64,000 nt of DNA from positions 1,224,625-1,288,624 of the forward strand of contig NZ_KQ948736.1 of the NCBI RefSeq assembly GCF_001514195.1. Direction: 5' to 3'. Under the pieces are notes generated by a model. The model saw nothing but the letters and a program-made list of their open reading frames with translations. It was not told the DNA's origin and searched no databases. Position numbers and translations under genes: made by a program. Of this stretch, positions 16,794-25,848 are shown piece after piece. Source of the DNA: Streptomyces griseorubiginosus (GTDB lineage Bacteria > Actinomycetota > Actinomycetes > Streptomycetales > Streptomycetaceae). Each line of letters opens with the position of its first letter. The stretch's first letter is position 1.

Positions 16794-17864
16794 TCAGCCC
16801 GCGTTCTGTGCGGCCTTCTCGACGAACTCCGTCGTGTACGTCTTGTCGAGGTCGACGTCGGCGTTCTGGATGGCCGGGTTGAACGCCTTGAGGACCTTCT
16901 CGACGGTCTCGGGACCGTTCTTGGGCATCACACCGTCCTTGGTGAACATGGGCAGCGTGTTCTTGATGGCCACCGCGTAGAGCAGCTTGTTGCCCTGGGA
17001 GTAGTCGGCGGGCATCTTGTCGGCGATCTGGGTCGCGCTGTGGGTGGACATCCACTTGAGCGTCTTGACGAATGCATTGGCCAACTTCTGCACGGTGTCC
17101 TTGTGACCGTTGACCCATTCAGTCTGCATGTACAGGCTTGACGAGGGATACGGTCCGCCGAGCGCCTCGTCGGAACCCTGGGGCGTGCGCATGTCCAGAA
17201 GGACCTTGCCGGCCTTCTTGTCGAGAATCGTCGCGACGGTCGGGTCGGTCGTCATACCGCCGTCGATCGAGCCCTGTTGCAGTGCCGAGATGAAGGTCGG
17301 CCCCGCTCCGACGGCGACCGGGGTGAAGTCGCTGACCTTCACGCCGTTCTTGACCGCGAGGTACTTGGTGAGGAAGTCGGTCGAGGAGCCGAGGCCCGTG
17401 ACGCCGAGCTTCTTGCCCTTGAAGTCCTTGGGCGAGGTGATGTCACCGGCCGCATTGTTGGAGACGATCTCCACCTCGCCGGGCGCGTGCGAGAACTGCA
17501 CGACCGACTCCACGTCCTTGCCCTTCACCTGAAGGTCCAGCGTGTGGTCGTAGAAGCCGACGGCACCCTGGACCTGGCCGGAGACCAGCGCGGTCTCGGC
17601 CTGGACTCCGGCGGGCTCGCTCAGCAGCTCCACGTCGAGCCCCTCGGAGTCGAAGTACCCGAGCCGCTGGGTGAGCATCGCGGGCAGGTAGATGACCTTG
17701 TCCAGGCCGCCGACCATGATCTTGACCTTGGTTCCCTTGCCGTCGCCCTTGCTGCCGGAGCCGGTCGAGGCGGTGCTCGAGGCGTCGTTGGCGCAGGCGG
17801 TGAGGGAGGAGAGGGCGAGCAGGCCGGCTCCGGCCAGGGAGGCGTATCGGGCGGACTTGCGCAT
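16794..17864 (-). CDS. NitT/TauT-type ABC transporter substrate-binding lipoprotein
   Basis: The 356-residue protein opens with a lipoprotein signal (MRKSARYASLAGAGLLALSS, then LTAC with the lipidated Cys at 24). A Ser/Gly/Lys linker and an NMT1/THI5-like periplasmic-type binding domain follow (VKIMVGGLDKVIYLPAMLTQ at its start, KDFKGKKLGVTGLGSSTDFL in the middle). Relatives bind pyrimidine precursors of thiamine, taurine, nitrate or aromatic acids. The permease and ATPase lie upstream on the same strand. A longer in-frame start would run through the upstream gene and can be ignored. The substrate cannot be named from sequence. Confidence 0.92.
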   Translation of the reverse strand: MRKSARYASLAGAGLLALSSLTACANDASSTASTGSGSKGDGKGTKVKIMVGGLDKVIYLPAMLTQRLGYFDSEGLDVELLSEPAGVQAETALVSGQVQGAVGFYDHTLDLQVKGKDVESVVQFSHAPGEVEIVSNNAAGDITSPKDFKGKKLGVTGLGSSTDFLTKYLAVKNGVKVSDFTPVAVGAGPTFISALQQGSIDGGMTTDPTVATILDKKAGKVLLDMRTPQGSDEALGGPYPSSSLYMQTEWVNGHKDTVQKLANAFVKTLKWMSTHSATQIADKMPADYSQGNKLLYAVAIKNTLPMFTKDGVMPKNGPETVEKVLKAFNPAIQNADVDLDKTYTTEFVEKAAQNAG

Positions 17865-18001
17865 GGGGTTCACGTCCTTGTGAGAGAAAGGGGCGCCGCG
17901 TTGGTTGCTCACGGGCGAGGAGATGCGGGAGCGGTCGGCGACAGGCGAGCAGGGGACCGAAGTGGCAGTCGGCTCCAAGAGAGGGCTTGCCGCAGCATTC
18001 G

Positions 18002-18877
18002 TCAGCTGTCGGACCCCGACGGCTTCCAGCGGAAGATGCGGCGCTCGGCGAAGGTGAGCAGCCCTTCGGCGAGGAGTGCGACCACGGCGAGGATGACCAT
18101 CGCGGCGTACACACCGGCCGCGTTGAAGGTGCCCTGGGACTGAGCGACGAGCAGGCCGATGCCCTTGGTCGCACCGATGTACTCGCCGACGATGGCCCCG
18201 ATGAGGGCGAAGCCGAAGCTGACGTGCAGGCTGGTGAAGATCCAGGAGGTGGCGGACGGGATGACGACCTGAAGCGTCACCCTGCGATCGCTCGCGCCGA
18301 GGATGCGGGCGTTGGCGACCAGGTTGCGGTCGACCTCGCGGGCGCCCTGGAAGGCGTTGAAGAAGACCGGGAAGAAGACCAGGACGACGGCAGAGGCCAC
18401 CTTGGAGGCCGGTCCGAGACCGAACCAGATCACGAAGATGGGTGCAAGGACAATCCTGGGTATCGAGTTGAGCACCTTGATGTATGGACCAAGTACGTCG
18501 GCGAGCAAGGTGATCCGCCCCAGCGCAATACCGAAGACCACACCGGCGACCACACCGAAGACCCAGCCCAGCAGCGCCTCGTGCAGCGTGTACCAGATCT
18601 GTTCGCCCAGCGATCCGAGTGCCGTCCCGTGCGTGATCCAGGTCCAGATCTGGTCCCAGATCTTCGAGGGCATGGAGAAGTTGAAGGGATCGATGACCTC
18701 GGTCCGGGCGAGCACTTCCCACAGGCCGAGGACGGCCACCAGGAGCAGTACCCGGGACACGGTGACGACGATCCTGCGCCTGCGGGCGGCACGCGCGCGT
18801 GAGTGCGCACGGTCGGGCGGGGTCTTGGCCGTGTCCACGACCGGTGTGCTGAGGACCTCAGGCGACATGAGCGGCAC
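18002..18877 (-). CDS. NitT/TauT-type ABC transporter permease
   Basis: This 291-residue inner-membrane protein has about six hydrophobic helices, an N-terminal one at about 36-55 and the rest through residue 275. The BPD-transporter EAA loop appears as EVDRNLVANARILGASDRR (about 185-203). It overlaps the ATPase gene by 20 bases and precedes the binding-protein gene by 137 bases, making a three-gene importer operon. It forms the membrane channel, probably as a homodimer. Confidence 0.92.
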   Translation of the reverse strand: MPLMSPEVLSTPVVDTAKTPPDRAHSRARAARRRRIVVTVSRVLLLVAVLGLWEVLARTEVIDPFNFSMPSKIWDQIWTWITHGTALGSLGEQIWYTLHEALLGWVFGVVAGVVFGIALGRITLLADVLGPYIKVLNSIPRIVLAPIFVIWFGLGPASKVASAVVLVFFPVFFNAFQGAREVDRNLVANARILGASDRRVTLQVVIPSATSWIFTSLHVSFGFALIGAIVGEYIGATKGIGLLVAQSQGTFNAAGVYAAMVILAVVALLAEGLLTFAERRIFRWKPSGSDS

Positions 18878-19673
18878 CCCTCTCCCGGGTGATGCGGACC
18901 TCTTCGCCGAGGGACTCCCAGATCTCGCGGTAGATCTCGATGAACCGCGGCTCCAGGCGCACCGACTCGACCTTGCGCGGCCGCGGCAGGTCGATGTCGA
19001 ACACCTGCTTGACGGTGGCCGGCCCGGCCGTCATCACGACGACCTTGTCGGCCAGCGCGATGGACTCCTCCAGATCGTGGGTGACGAAGACGACGGAGGC
19101 GCCCGTGCCCTCCCACAGTTCGAGGAGTTCGTCGGACATCAGGGCCCGGGTCTGCACGTCGAGCGCCGAGAACGGCTCGTCCATGAGCAGGATCTCGGGG
19201 TCGTTGACGAAGGTGGCGGCGAGCGCGACACGCTTGCGCTGGCCACCGGAGAGCTGGTGGGGGTAGCGGTCCTCGAAGGCCGCGAGCCCGACCCGGGCCA
19301 GCCACTCCCGGGCCTTCTGCTTCGCCTCGGCCTTGGGCACGCCGCGGAACCGCGGACCCGCCATCACGTTCGAGAGCACCGTGCGCCAGGGGAAGGTGGC
19401 GTCCTGCTGGAAGACGAAACCGACCTTGTCCCCGACTCCGCGGACCGGTTCCCCGACCACCAGAACCTCGCCCTCGGAGGGCTCCTCCAACCCGCTGACC
19501 AGCGTCAACGTGGTCGATTTGCCGCAGCCCGTGGGGCCGACGACCGCCACGAACTCCCCACGCCCCACCGTGAGATCGAGTCCCCTGACCGCCGTGTGCA
19601 GACCCCCCGACGGGGTCCGGAATGTCTTGCTCGCGCCCCGCAGCTCGATGGCGGGGCTGATGTCTGCGCTCAT
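18858..19673 (-). CDS. NitT/TauT-type ABC transporter ATPase
   Basis: The 271-residue ATPase shows Walker A GPTGCGKST, Q-loop in FQQDATFPW, signature LSGGQRKRVA, Walker B ILLMDEPFSALD and the switch His in THDLEES. It matches the SsuB/TauB/NrtD branch. I chose the ATG at 19673 (MSADISPAIELRG) because the sequence becomes family-like there; an upstream start at 19745 adds unconserved residues and runs into the palindrome. It is first in the importer operon and diverges from a CitB-type regulator gene. Confidence 0.9.
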   Translation of the reverse strand: MSADISPAIELRGASKTFRTPSGGLHTAVRGLDLTVGRGEFVAVVGPTGCGKSTTLTLVSGLEEPSEGEVLVVGEPVRGVGDKVGFVFQQDATFPWRTVLSNVMAGPRFRGVPKAEAKQKAREWLARVGLAAFEDRYPHQLSGGQRKRVALAATFVNDPEILLMDEPFSALDVQTRALMSDELLELWEGTGASVVFVTHDLEESIALADKVVVMTAGPATVKQVFDIDLPRPRKVESVRLEPRFIEIYREIWESLGEEVRITRERGAAHVA

Positions 19674-19742
19674 GGCCGGGGACGGTAGATGCGGCCCACA
19701 CCACGGCATCAGTCTTCTGGGCGCATGCCGTTCTTTTGCTTG

Positions 19743-19755
19743 CAACAGCCTGTTG
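19743..19755. promoter_or_regulatory. CAACAG-C-CTGTTG palindrome in the ABC importer / response regulator spacer
   Basis: A perfect 6-1-6 palindrome lies 70 bases upstream of the ATPase start and 80 bases upstream of the regulator. A further ACAACA copy sits at 19775-19780, forming a wider inverted repeat with TGTTGT at 19751-19756. It is a plausible binding site for one of the two CitB-type regulators. Confidence 0.5.
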
Positions 19756-19834
19756 TGCTCATTTTGCGCGCGCTACAACAGCGGAGCCGAAACACGGGCG
19801 TTACGCCCGCCAGGCCTTGAGGGAAAGAGGCCCG

Positions 19835-20527
19835 ATGATTGACGTCCTGGTCGTGGACGACGACTTCCGTGTCGCCGAGATCAATGCCAAGTACGTGGGG
19901 AAGGTTCCCGGCTTCCGGGTGGCCGCCCGCGCGCACAGCGCCGCCCAGGCGCTGTCCAACGTGCAGCGCGGGACCATCGACCTGGTCCTGCTCGACCACT
20001 ACCTGCCCGACCAGACCGGCCTCGAACTCGTCCACCGCATGCGGGAACAGGGCCACGGCACCGACGTCATCATGATCACCGCGGCCGGTGACGTGACGAC
20101 CATCCAGGCGGCCATGCGCCTGGGCGCCCTCCACTACCTGGTCAAACCGTTCACCTTCGCGGCCCTGCGCACCCGTCTGGACTCCTACGCCGCCCTGCGT
20201 CGCACCGTCGACCGCGTCGGGGGCCGCGGCATCGCAGGCCAGGAACAGGTCGACCGGATCTTCAGCGCGCTGCGCATGACGTCGGCCCCGGCCTCCCCCG
20301 GCCTGCCCAGCGGCCACTCGGAACCCACGACGGACCTCATCTGCCGCGTCCTCCACCACGCCGACCATCCCCTGTCCGCCCACGAGGTCGCCGCCGAAAC
20401 CGGACTGAGCCGCTCCACCGCCCAGCGCTATCTCCGCCACCTCGAACAGGCCGGCCGCCTCCGCCTGTCGCTCAGATACGGCGACACCGGGCGCCCGGAG
20501 CACCGGTACGCGTGGGTAGCGCCCTAG
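19835..20527 (+). CDS. CitB-type response regulator without adjacent kinase
   Basis: This 230-residue regulator parallels the one at 16086 throughout: MIDVLVVDDDFRVAEINAKY at the start, phospho-acceptor D54 in LVLLDHYLPDQTGL, and a C-terminal helix-turn-helix (SAHEVAAETGLSRSTAQRYL) ending in RPEHRYAW. The ATG at 19835 follows GGAAAGAGG. No histidine kinase is next to it; the CitA-type kinase 3.7 kb away is the nearest candidate partner. It diverges from the ABC importer operon, so it probably controls that operon. The two regulators look like products of a duplication. Confidence 0.92.
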   Translation: MIDVLVVDDDFRVAEINAKYVGKVPGFRVAARAHSAAQALSNVQRGTIDLVLLDHYLPDQTGLELVHRMREQGHGTDVIMITAAGDVTTIQAAMRLGALHYLVKPFTFAALRTRLDSYAALRRTVDRVGGRGIAGQEQVDRIFSALRMTSAPASPGLPSGHSEPTTDLICRVLHHADHPLSAHEVAAETGLSRSTAQRYLRHLEQAGRLRLSLRYGDTGRPEHRYAWVAP

Positions 20528-20672
20528 CCGTCCTTGCCGCCGTGAAGGAGCGGGGAGAGCGCCTGCGCACGGGATGGTGCCGTACGCCTGGAGGAACCCG
20601 GCGCGGGATGTCGTACGACGTAGACGCATGCCGTACGACGACTCCGGCACCGCCCGCTCACCGTCGCCGTCG

Positions 20673-22265
20673 CTACACGGCTCCCGCCCCCGTCAGTGAC
20701 CGCACCTCGGTCTCCGCGTGTCTGGCCTCGTCGGCGACCTCCGCCGAGGTGATCGTGCCGAGCCAGCCCGCGACGAAGCCCAGGGGGATGGAGATCAGGC
20801 CGGGGTTCTGGAGCGGGAAGTACTGGAAGTCGAGACCGGGGAAGAGCGATTCGGGGCTGCCGGACACCACGGGCGACAGCAGCACCAGGGCCAGGGCCGG
20901 GACCAGCCCGCCGTAGACGGACCAGACGGCGCCCCGGGTGGTGAACCCTCGCCAGAACAGCGAATAGAGCAGGACCGGCAGGTTTGCGGAGGCGGCGACG
21001 GCAAAGGCGAGGCCGACCAGGAAGGCCACGTTGAGGTCCCTCGCGAACAGACCGAGGGCGATCGCTACCACCCCGATCCCCACGGCGGCGGTCCTGGCCA
21101 CGGCCACCTCGCTGCGCGGCTTGGCACGTCCACGCCGTAGCGAGGCGTAAAGGTCATGGGCGACGGAGGCCGAGGAGGCGAGCGTGATGCCGGCGACCAC
21201 GGCAAGGATCGTGGCGAAGGCGACGGCGGCGACGATCGCGAACAGAACCGTTCCGCCCGTGGAGTCGGCACCACCGCCCAAGTCCAGGGCCAGCAACGGG
21301 ACGGCGGTGTTCCCCGCGGCGTTCGAACCCCTTACGGCTCCGGGTCCGACGATCGCCGCGGCCCCGAAGCCGAGGACGATCGTCATCAGGTAGAAACCGC
21401 CGATGAGCCCGATCGACCAGACCACCGAACGCCGTGCCGCGCGTGCGGTGGGCACGGTGTAGAAGCGGGACAGGATGTGCGGCAGCCCCGCTGTGCCGAG
21501 CACGAGCGCGAGTCCCAGGCTGATGAAGTCGAAGCGCGCGGTCCAGTCCCCGCCGTACTTCAGGCCCGGCGCCAGGAACGACCGGCCGTGGCCACTGCGT
21601 TCCGCCGCCGTGAGCAGCAACTGATCGAAATCGCCGTGGAACCGCACCAGCACCAGCACGGTCAGCGCCACGGTCCCGCCGAGCAGCAGCACCGCCTTGA
21701 CGATCTGGATCCAGGTGGTGGCCCGCATCCCTCCCAGGGACACATAGATCACCATGAGCGCGCCGACTCCGATGACGGTCCAGGACTGTGCCGCCTCACT
21801 GGTGCCGCCGAGCAGCAGCGCGACGAGACTGCCCGCGCCTACCATCTGCGCGACCAGGTACAGCACGGACACAGTGACCGAAGAGGTGCCCGCCGCGATC
21901 CGCACCGGTCGCTCGCTCATCCGCGCCGCGACCACGTCGGCGAGGGTGAACCGCCCGCAGTTGCGCACCAGTTCGGCGACCAGGAACAGCACCACCAGCC
22001 AGGCCACGAGGAAGCCGACCGAGTAGAGCATCCCGTCGTACCCGAAGAGCGCGATGAGACCGGAGATCCCGAGGAAGGACGCCGCCGACATGTAGTCACC
22101 CGCGATGGCAAAACCATTCTCCATCGGCGAGAACAGTCGGCCCCCCGCGTAGAACTCCTCCGCCGAGCCGTGCCGGTGCCGGCTCACCCATGTCGTGATC
22201 CCCAGTGTGACCGCGACGAACGCGCTGAACAGCAGCAGCGCCAGAGTCTGGTGGTTCCCCGTCAC
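20673..22265 (-). CDS. Sodium/solute symporter, ActP-like (acetate/monocarboxylate type)
   Basis: The 530-residue protein is a sodium:solute symporter with about 13 hydrophobic helices. It carries the N-terminal segment EEFYAGGRLFSPMENGFAIAGDYMS typical of ActP/acetate permeases, and the family motif GYDGMLYSVGFL. It should take up acetate or another short carboxylate with sodium at the plasma membrane. Its GTG overlaps the stop of the DUF485 gene by four bases (GTGA), the classic yjcH-actP pairing. An upstream two-component pair in the same operon suggests control by external carboxylate or cell energy state. Confidence 0.92.
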   Translation of the reverse strand: MTGNHQTLALLLFSAFVAVTLGITTWVSRHRHGSAEEFYAGGRLFSPMENGFAIAGDYMSAASFLGISGLIALFGYDGMLYSVGFLVAWLVVLFLVAELVRNCGRFTLADVVAARMSERPVRIAAGTSSVTVSVLYLVAQMVGAGSLVALLLGGTSEAAQSWTVIGVGALMVIYVSLGGMRATTWIQIVKAVLLLGGTVALTVLVLVRFHGDFDQLLLTAAERSGHGRSFLAPGLKYGGDWTARFDFISLGLALVLGTAGLPHILSRFYTVPTARAARRSVVWSIGLIGGFYLMTIVLGFGAAAIVGPGAVRGSNAAGNTAVPLLALDLGGGADSTGGTVLFAIVAAVAFATILAVVAGITLASSASVAHDLYASLRRGRAKPRSEVAVARTAAVGIGVVAIALGLFARDLNVAFLVGLAFAVAASANLPVLLYSLFWRGFTTRGAVWSVYGGLVPALALVLLSPVVSGSPESLFPGLDFQYFPLQNPGLISIPLGFVAGWLGTITSAEVADEARHAETEVRSLTGAGAV

Positions 22266-22873
22266 GATGCAGCACCGCCCCGAGCCGTACGCGTCAGTTC
22301 CTGGGTGTCCCAGCGCAGTTCGAGCGCGGCCCGGTCCCGGCGCAGCCGCGCATGCCGGGCGTAGGCCCAGGTCAGCAGGAACGTGGTCAGGAACTGTCCG
22401 AGTCCTGCGAGCATGGCCACATTCACCGCGCCCGCCACGGGTCGCGCCATCAGCCCGGGCGCGCTCGTCGCCGTCACGACGTAGGCCACGTACCAGACGA
22501 AGAACCCGATGCCCGCCGGGACCACGAATCTCCGGTACCGGCTGCGCACCTCCTGGAAGGCCGCGCTGCGCTGCACTTCGAGGTAGACATCGGCCGCGGC
22601 CGCCGCCCTGTCCGCGCGCTCCGCGCGTGCCGCGTCAACCGGGGCCACGGGAGTGCCGTCACCGCTCGTCTCGCCCCAGCCGGAGGCGAGCGCGTCGTAC
22701 CAGGGATCGTCGTACCGCACCCCGGTCGCCTCGACGTGGGCCTGATCGTGCCCGTCGTGGGTCTCGGCCGTACTCTCGGCGTCACCCCCGCTTCCGCGGG
22801 GACGAGCGTTGCTTGACTGCATGCTCAAGGATGGACAGAACGGGACGACCCCCGACTCTCCTTCCCCGCGCAC
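22262..22873 (-). CDS. DUF485 (YjcH-like) membrane protein, partner of the symporter
   Basis: The product (203 residues from the GTG at 22873; 186 from an ATG at 22822) has a long charged N-terminal part and then a DUF485 domain. That domain starts at VQRSAAFQEVRSRYRRFVVP and contains two membrane helices (about 130-150 and 162-182). DUF485 proteins accompany acetate-type symporters and are thought to assist them. The GTG lies nine bases after the response regulator stop, fitting coupled translation; the inner ATG is a reasonable alternative. The N-terminal His/Asp-rich extension is longer than in E. coli YjcH. Confidence 0.85.
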   Translation of the reverse strand: MRGEGESGVVPFCPSLSMQSSNARPRGSGGDAESTAETHDGHDQAHVEATGVRYDDPWYDALASGWGETSGDGTPVAPVDAARAERADRAAAAADVYLEVQRSAAFQEVRSRYRRFVVPAGIGFFVWYVAYVVTATSAPGLMARPVAGAVNVAMLAGLGQFLTTFLLTWAYARHARLRRDRAALELRWDTQELTRTARGGAAS

Positions 22874-22882
22874 TTCACCCCA

Positions 22883-23581
22883 TCAGGTGACTCCTCCCGT
22901 CGGTGGCCGCACAAGTCCCTTCGCATAGGCGTAACGCACCGCCTGTGCACGGTCCTTGAGTCCCGCCTTGGCGAACAGGTTGTTGATGTGGGTCTTCACC
23001 GTGGCGGTGGAGACGTGCAGTGCGCGGGCGATCTCCTGGTTGCTGAGCCCTTCGGCGATCAGCGCCAGCACCTCGACCTCCCGGGCGGTGAGCCCGTCGG
23101 GCGGTTCCACGGAGCTGGCCGTCGGTTGAGGCGGCTCGGGTTGCGACAGCCGCTCAAGGAGCCGTCGCTGGATGCTCGGCGAGAGTCCCGCGTCCCCGGA
23201 GAGCACGCTGTGCACGGCCCGTACGATCTCGTCGCCTCCCGCGTCCTTGGTGAGATAGCCCCGGGCTCCCGCCTTGAGCGCGGGGAACAGCGAGTCGTCG
23301 TCCGCGAACGTCGTCAGCACCACGACCTGTGTGCCGGGGTGCTCGGCCCGGATCCGCCGGGTCGCCTCCACCCCGTCGCAGCGGGGCATGCGCAGGTCCA
23401 TCAGCACCACGTCCGGGGCGAGTTCCGCGACCAGCTGCACCGCCTGCTCGCCGTCCCCCGCGGCACCAACAACCTCGATCCCGGGCAGCAGGCCGAGCAA
23501 CATCACGATGCCTTCGCGGACCACGGTCTGGTCGTCCGCCACGACCACCCGCGCGGGCTTCGTCTGCGCCCCCTCCGTCAT
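22883..23581 (-). CDS. NarL/LuxR-type response regulator
   Basis: The 232-residue protein has a receiver domain with phospho-acceptor D62 (VVLMDLRMPRCDG) and a LuxR helix-turn-helix (about 163-225: LTAREVEVLALIAEGLSNQE, then TVKTHINNLFAKAGLKDR). Its ATG overlaps the kinase stop (ATGA), so the pair is co-translated. It lies directly upstream of the DUF485 and symporter genes and probably regulates this operon. Confidence 0.95.
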   Translation of the reverse strand: MTEGAQTKPARVVVADDQTVVREGIVMLLGLLPGIEVVGAAGDGEQAVQLVAELAPDVVLMDLRMPRCDGVEATRRIRAEHPGTQVVVLTTFADDDSLFPALKAGARGYLTKDAGGDEIVRAVHSVLSGDAGLSPSIQRRLLERLSQPEPPQPTASSVEPPDGLTAREVEVLALIAEGLSNQEIARALHVSTATVKTHINNLFAKAGLKDRAQAVRYAYAKGLVRPPTGGVT

Positions 23582-24729
23582 ACCGGCACCCTCAACGTCA
23601 CCATGAACCCCTCGTCGTCCGGCCCCGCGTCCAGCGAACCGCCCAGCAGTTCGGCGCGCTCCCGCATCCCCAGCAGACCGTACCCGCCTCCGGTGGTGGT
23701 GAGTTCACCCGGCGAACCACCGGAGTCCCGGACCACCAGCGTCACCTGGTGCTCGCCGTACTCGAGCCGCATCCGGACCTTGGCTCCCGGCGCGTGCTTG
23801 CGGACGTTGGTCAGGGCCTCCTGGGCGACCCTGCGCACCGCTTGCGACGCCTCGGCCGGCAAGGGCCTGCGCTCACCCGAAATGGTGGCTTCGGCCCCGT
23901 CGTCCGTGCCCACGAGCTGACTCAGGAAGTCCTCCAGCGGGGTCATGTCCCCGCGCAGGGCCGACAGTGCCTGCCGCGTCTCGGCGAGACCGTCGCGCGC
24001 CATGCCCCGGGCCGCGACCACTCGTTCGAGGATCTGGTCCCGGTCGGCCCCACCCTCTATCAGCAGCCGTGCCGCCTCCAGATGCACCAGTTGAGCCGAG
24101 AGGCTGTGTGCCAGCACGTCGTGGATCTCCCGGGCGATGCGGGCCCGCTCCCCGAGTGCCGCGGACTCCGCCTCGGCCGCTCGGGCCGCCCGCTCCTGGG
24201 TGAGCAGCCGCTGGGCGCTGCCGCGTGCCTCGGCGTCCAGCCGCAGGACGTAGCCGGCCAGGGCGAGTCCCGCGGTGGTGGCCAGGGTGGTCAGCCATGC
24301 GTCGTCGTTGACCGCGGCGTACAGGGCGAGGGCGACCACGGTCACCGGCAGGGCGGCCGCGATGGGCAGCCGCTCCAGCGCGGTGATGGCGCAGCCGCAC
24401 CACAGGACCAGGGCGATCACTCCGAAGTCGGCGGCCTGGGCCACGACCGCGATCACCATAAGGAGGCTGTAGAGCGCCAGGGAGGGCCAGAGCCGGTGCG
24501 CCAGGGTGGTGCGGAAGAGTGCCCAGCCGGCGACCGCGGCCGAAAGGATCGCAGCCACCGCCACGAGCACACCCCAGCCACGGACATGGGTGCCGTTGAA
24601 GGCCCCCCACAGCAGCATGGCGAGCACCAGCGCCCGTGTGACCCAGCCGAGCACCCGCCGGGGGCGCGTGGCCGCCTCACGGGTGAGCGCCTCCCGGGAG
24701 GGCCAGCGGGTCCAGCTGTTCTCCGTCAC
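23578..24729 (-). CDS. Sensor histidine kinase, HisKA_3 (NarX/DesK-like) type
   Basis: This 383-residue kinase has an N-terminal membrane region of about five helices (30-165) with no obvious extracellular domain, suggesting it senses the membrane or an intramembrane signal. The HisKA_3 dimerisation segment carries the phospho-acceptor H203 in REIHDVLAHSL, and the HATPase domain ends in GGYGLLGMRERAELLGGSL. The GTG start overlaps the upstream stop by four bases. It is paired with the NarL-type regulator downstream. Confidence 0.94.
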   Translation of the reverse strand: MTENSWTRWPSREALTREAATRPRRVLGWVTRALVLAMLLWGAFNGTHVRGWGVLVAVAAILSAAVAGWALFRTTLAHRLWPSLALYSLLMVIAVVAQAADFGVIALVLWCGCAITALERLPIAAALPVTVVALALYAAVNDDAWLTTLATTAGLALAGYVLRLDAEARGSAQRLLTQERAARAAEAESAALGERARIAREIHDVLAHSLSAQLVHLEAARLLIEGGADRDQILERVVAARGMARDGLAETRQALSALRGDMTPLEDFLSQLVGTDDGAEATISGERRPLPAEASQAVRRVAQEALTNVRKHAPGAKVRMRLEYGEHQVTLVVRDSGGSPGELTTTGGGYGLLGMRERAELLGGSLDAGPDDEGFMVTLRVPV

Positions 24730-25250
24730 CCGCGCACCTTCCCCGTGGACTCGAACATGCGCTCACCGTACGCCGGTGCCGGGGCGACGGCCGGGCGCAG
24801 CGACTGCGCACGCCAGACCAGGATCGCGGAGCGCACCAGGAGGGTGGCGGCCAGAGCGAGCAGCAGCGCGGAGGAGTCCTGGTGGACACCTATCGCCGCA
24901 CCGAGCGCGAAGAGGCCGACGCGCAGCCCGATGCCGACGCACCAGACGGCTCCGCTCGCTTTGGTGCTCCTGCTCCACACCGTCCCGTCCGGCTCGGTCC
25001 AGATGCGGCTGGTCCACGCCCATCCGGCTCCGATGGCGAGGCCGGTGAGCAGCTCGGCGACGAGCAGGGTGAGCGATGCCGTGTGATGCCGGGGGTCCAC
25101 CAGCCCCGCCTCCCGGAGCGCCACGACGGCCAGGATCACGGGGAGCAGCCACCAGCGCCGCCCGGTGTCGATCCGGCTTGCGCGGAACTGCCGGGCGATC
25201 ACCACGATCACCGCGACCACGATCAGCAACGCATCGACGAGCCCGGACAT
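24726..25250 (-). CDS. DUF1453/CcdC-like multispanning membrane protein
   Basis: The 174-residue protein has about four to five hydrophobic helices and a short interhelical motif ARQFRASRIDTGRRWWLLP near its start. I recognise this as the DUF1453/CcdC-like group found in Actinobacteria and Bacilli, function unknown. I prefer the ATG at 25250, five bases after GGAGGCTGTG, over the GTG one codon earlier. As first gene of a tightly overlapping five-gene operon with kinase, regulator, DUF485 protein and symporter, it may modulate the kinase. Confidence 0.78.
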   Translation of the reverse strand: MSGLVDALLIVVAVIVVIARQFRASRIDTGRRWWLLPVILAVVALREAGLVDPRHHTASLTLLVAELLTGLAIGAGWAWTSRIWTEPDGTVWSRSTKASGAVWCVGIGLRVGLFALGAAIGVHQDSSALLLALAATLLVRSAILVWRAQSLRPAVAPAPAYGERMFESTGKVRG

Positions 25251-25253
25251 CAC

Positions 25254-25848
25254 AGCCTCCGTGAGCGAGGAAGGGACCGCCGGCAGCGGATGCCGCCGAC
25301 ACCTTCGAAGCTACGGAAATCCGCAGGTCGGGAGATCGGAGCGGGGGTGGATCACGGGTGGATTCCGCGGGGGCCGCGCCCTCCACCCTCGGGTGGAGAC
25401 GCCCTGGTCGACGGCGGCTGGACCTGCGCGTGACGTGAGAAATGACCGCCGAGTCGAAGGCCGTTCCGCCGGCCGTAGGAACCGCCGCGTGGACGCTGCC
25501 CCGGAAGCCCCGCCAGGCAACGCAGTCGACGAACCTACTTCATCCGTCACCGCAGCCCAGTCGGCAGGCATCGACCGCCGGCCACCACCGACAGAGTCGG
25601 ACGCCGGGCCCTGATCCCGTTGCACCCGCGGCCATCACCCGTCCCCAAGGTGAAGAGGCCGCGCCGACCACCCACCCCGACCACACCCGCGCAAGCCACC
25701 CGACCCGGCCACACCCGCGCAAGCCACCCGACCCGGCCACAAAAACCGAAGCCACGATGCGCGTGACCGCCAAACCAGCCCGAAGCCCGGACGAGACCCG
25801 AAGCCCGGACGAGGCCGATCGCAGCCCCGCCCGAGCCCAGCGCAGCGA
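25254..25848. repeat. 595-base gene-free stretch with tandem repeats (28 bp x2 at 25681-25736)
   Basis: The unit starting CCACACCCGCGCAAGCCACC is repeated exactly at 25681-25708 and 25709-25736. A second pair, CGAAGCCCGGACGAG, recurs at 25781 and 25799. I see no gene, RNA or clear hairpin. The region separates the divergent membrane operon promoter from the 3' end of parE and looks like non-coding, repeat-prone sequence. Confidence 0.7.

Noticed and set aside
17865..18722. Extending the ABC binding protein to an upstream start at 18722
   Set aside because: The extra sequence overlaps the permease gene in another frame; the lipoprotein signal and lipobox fix the start at 17864.
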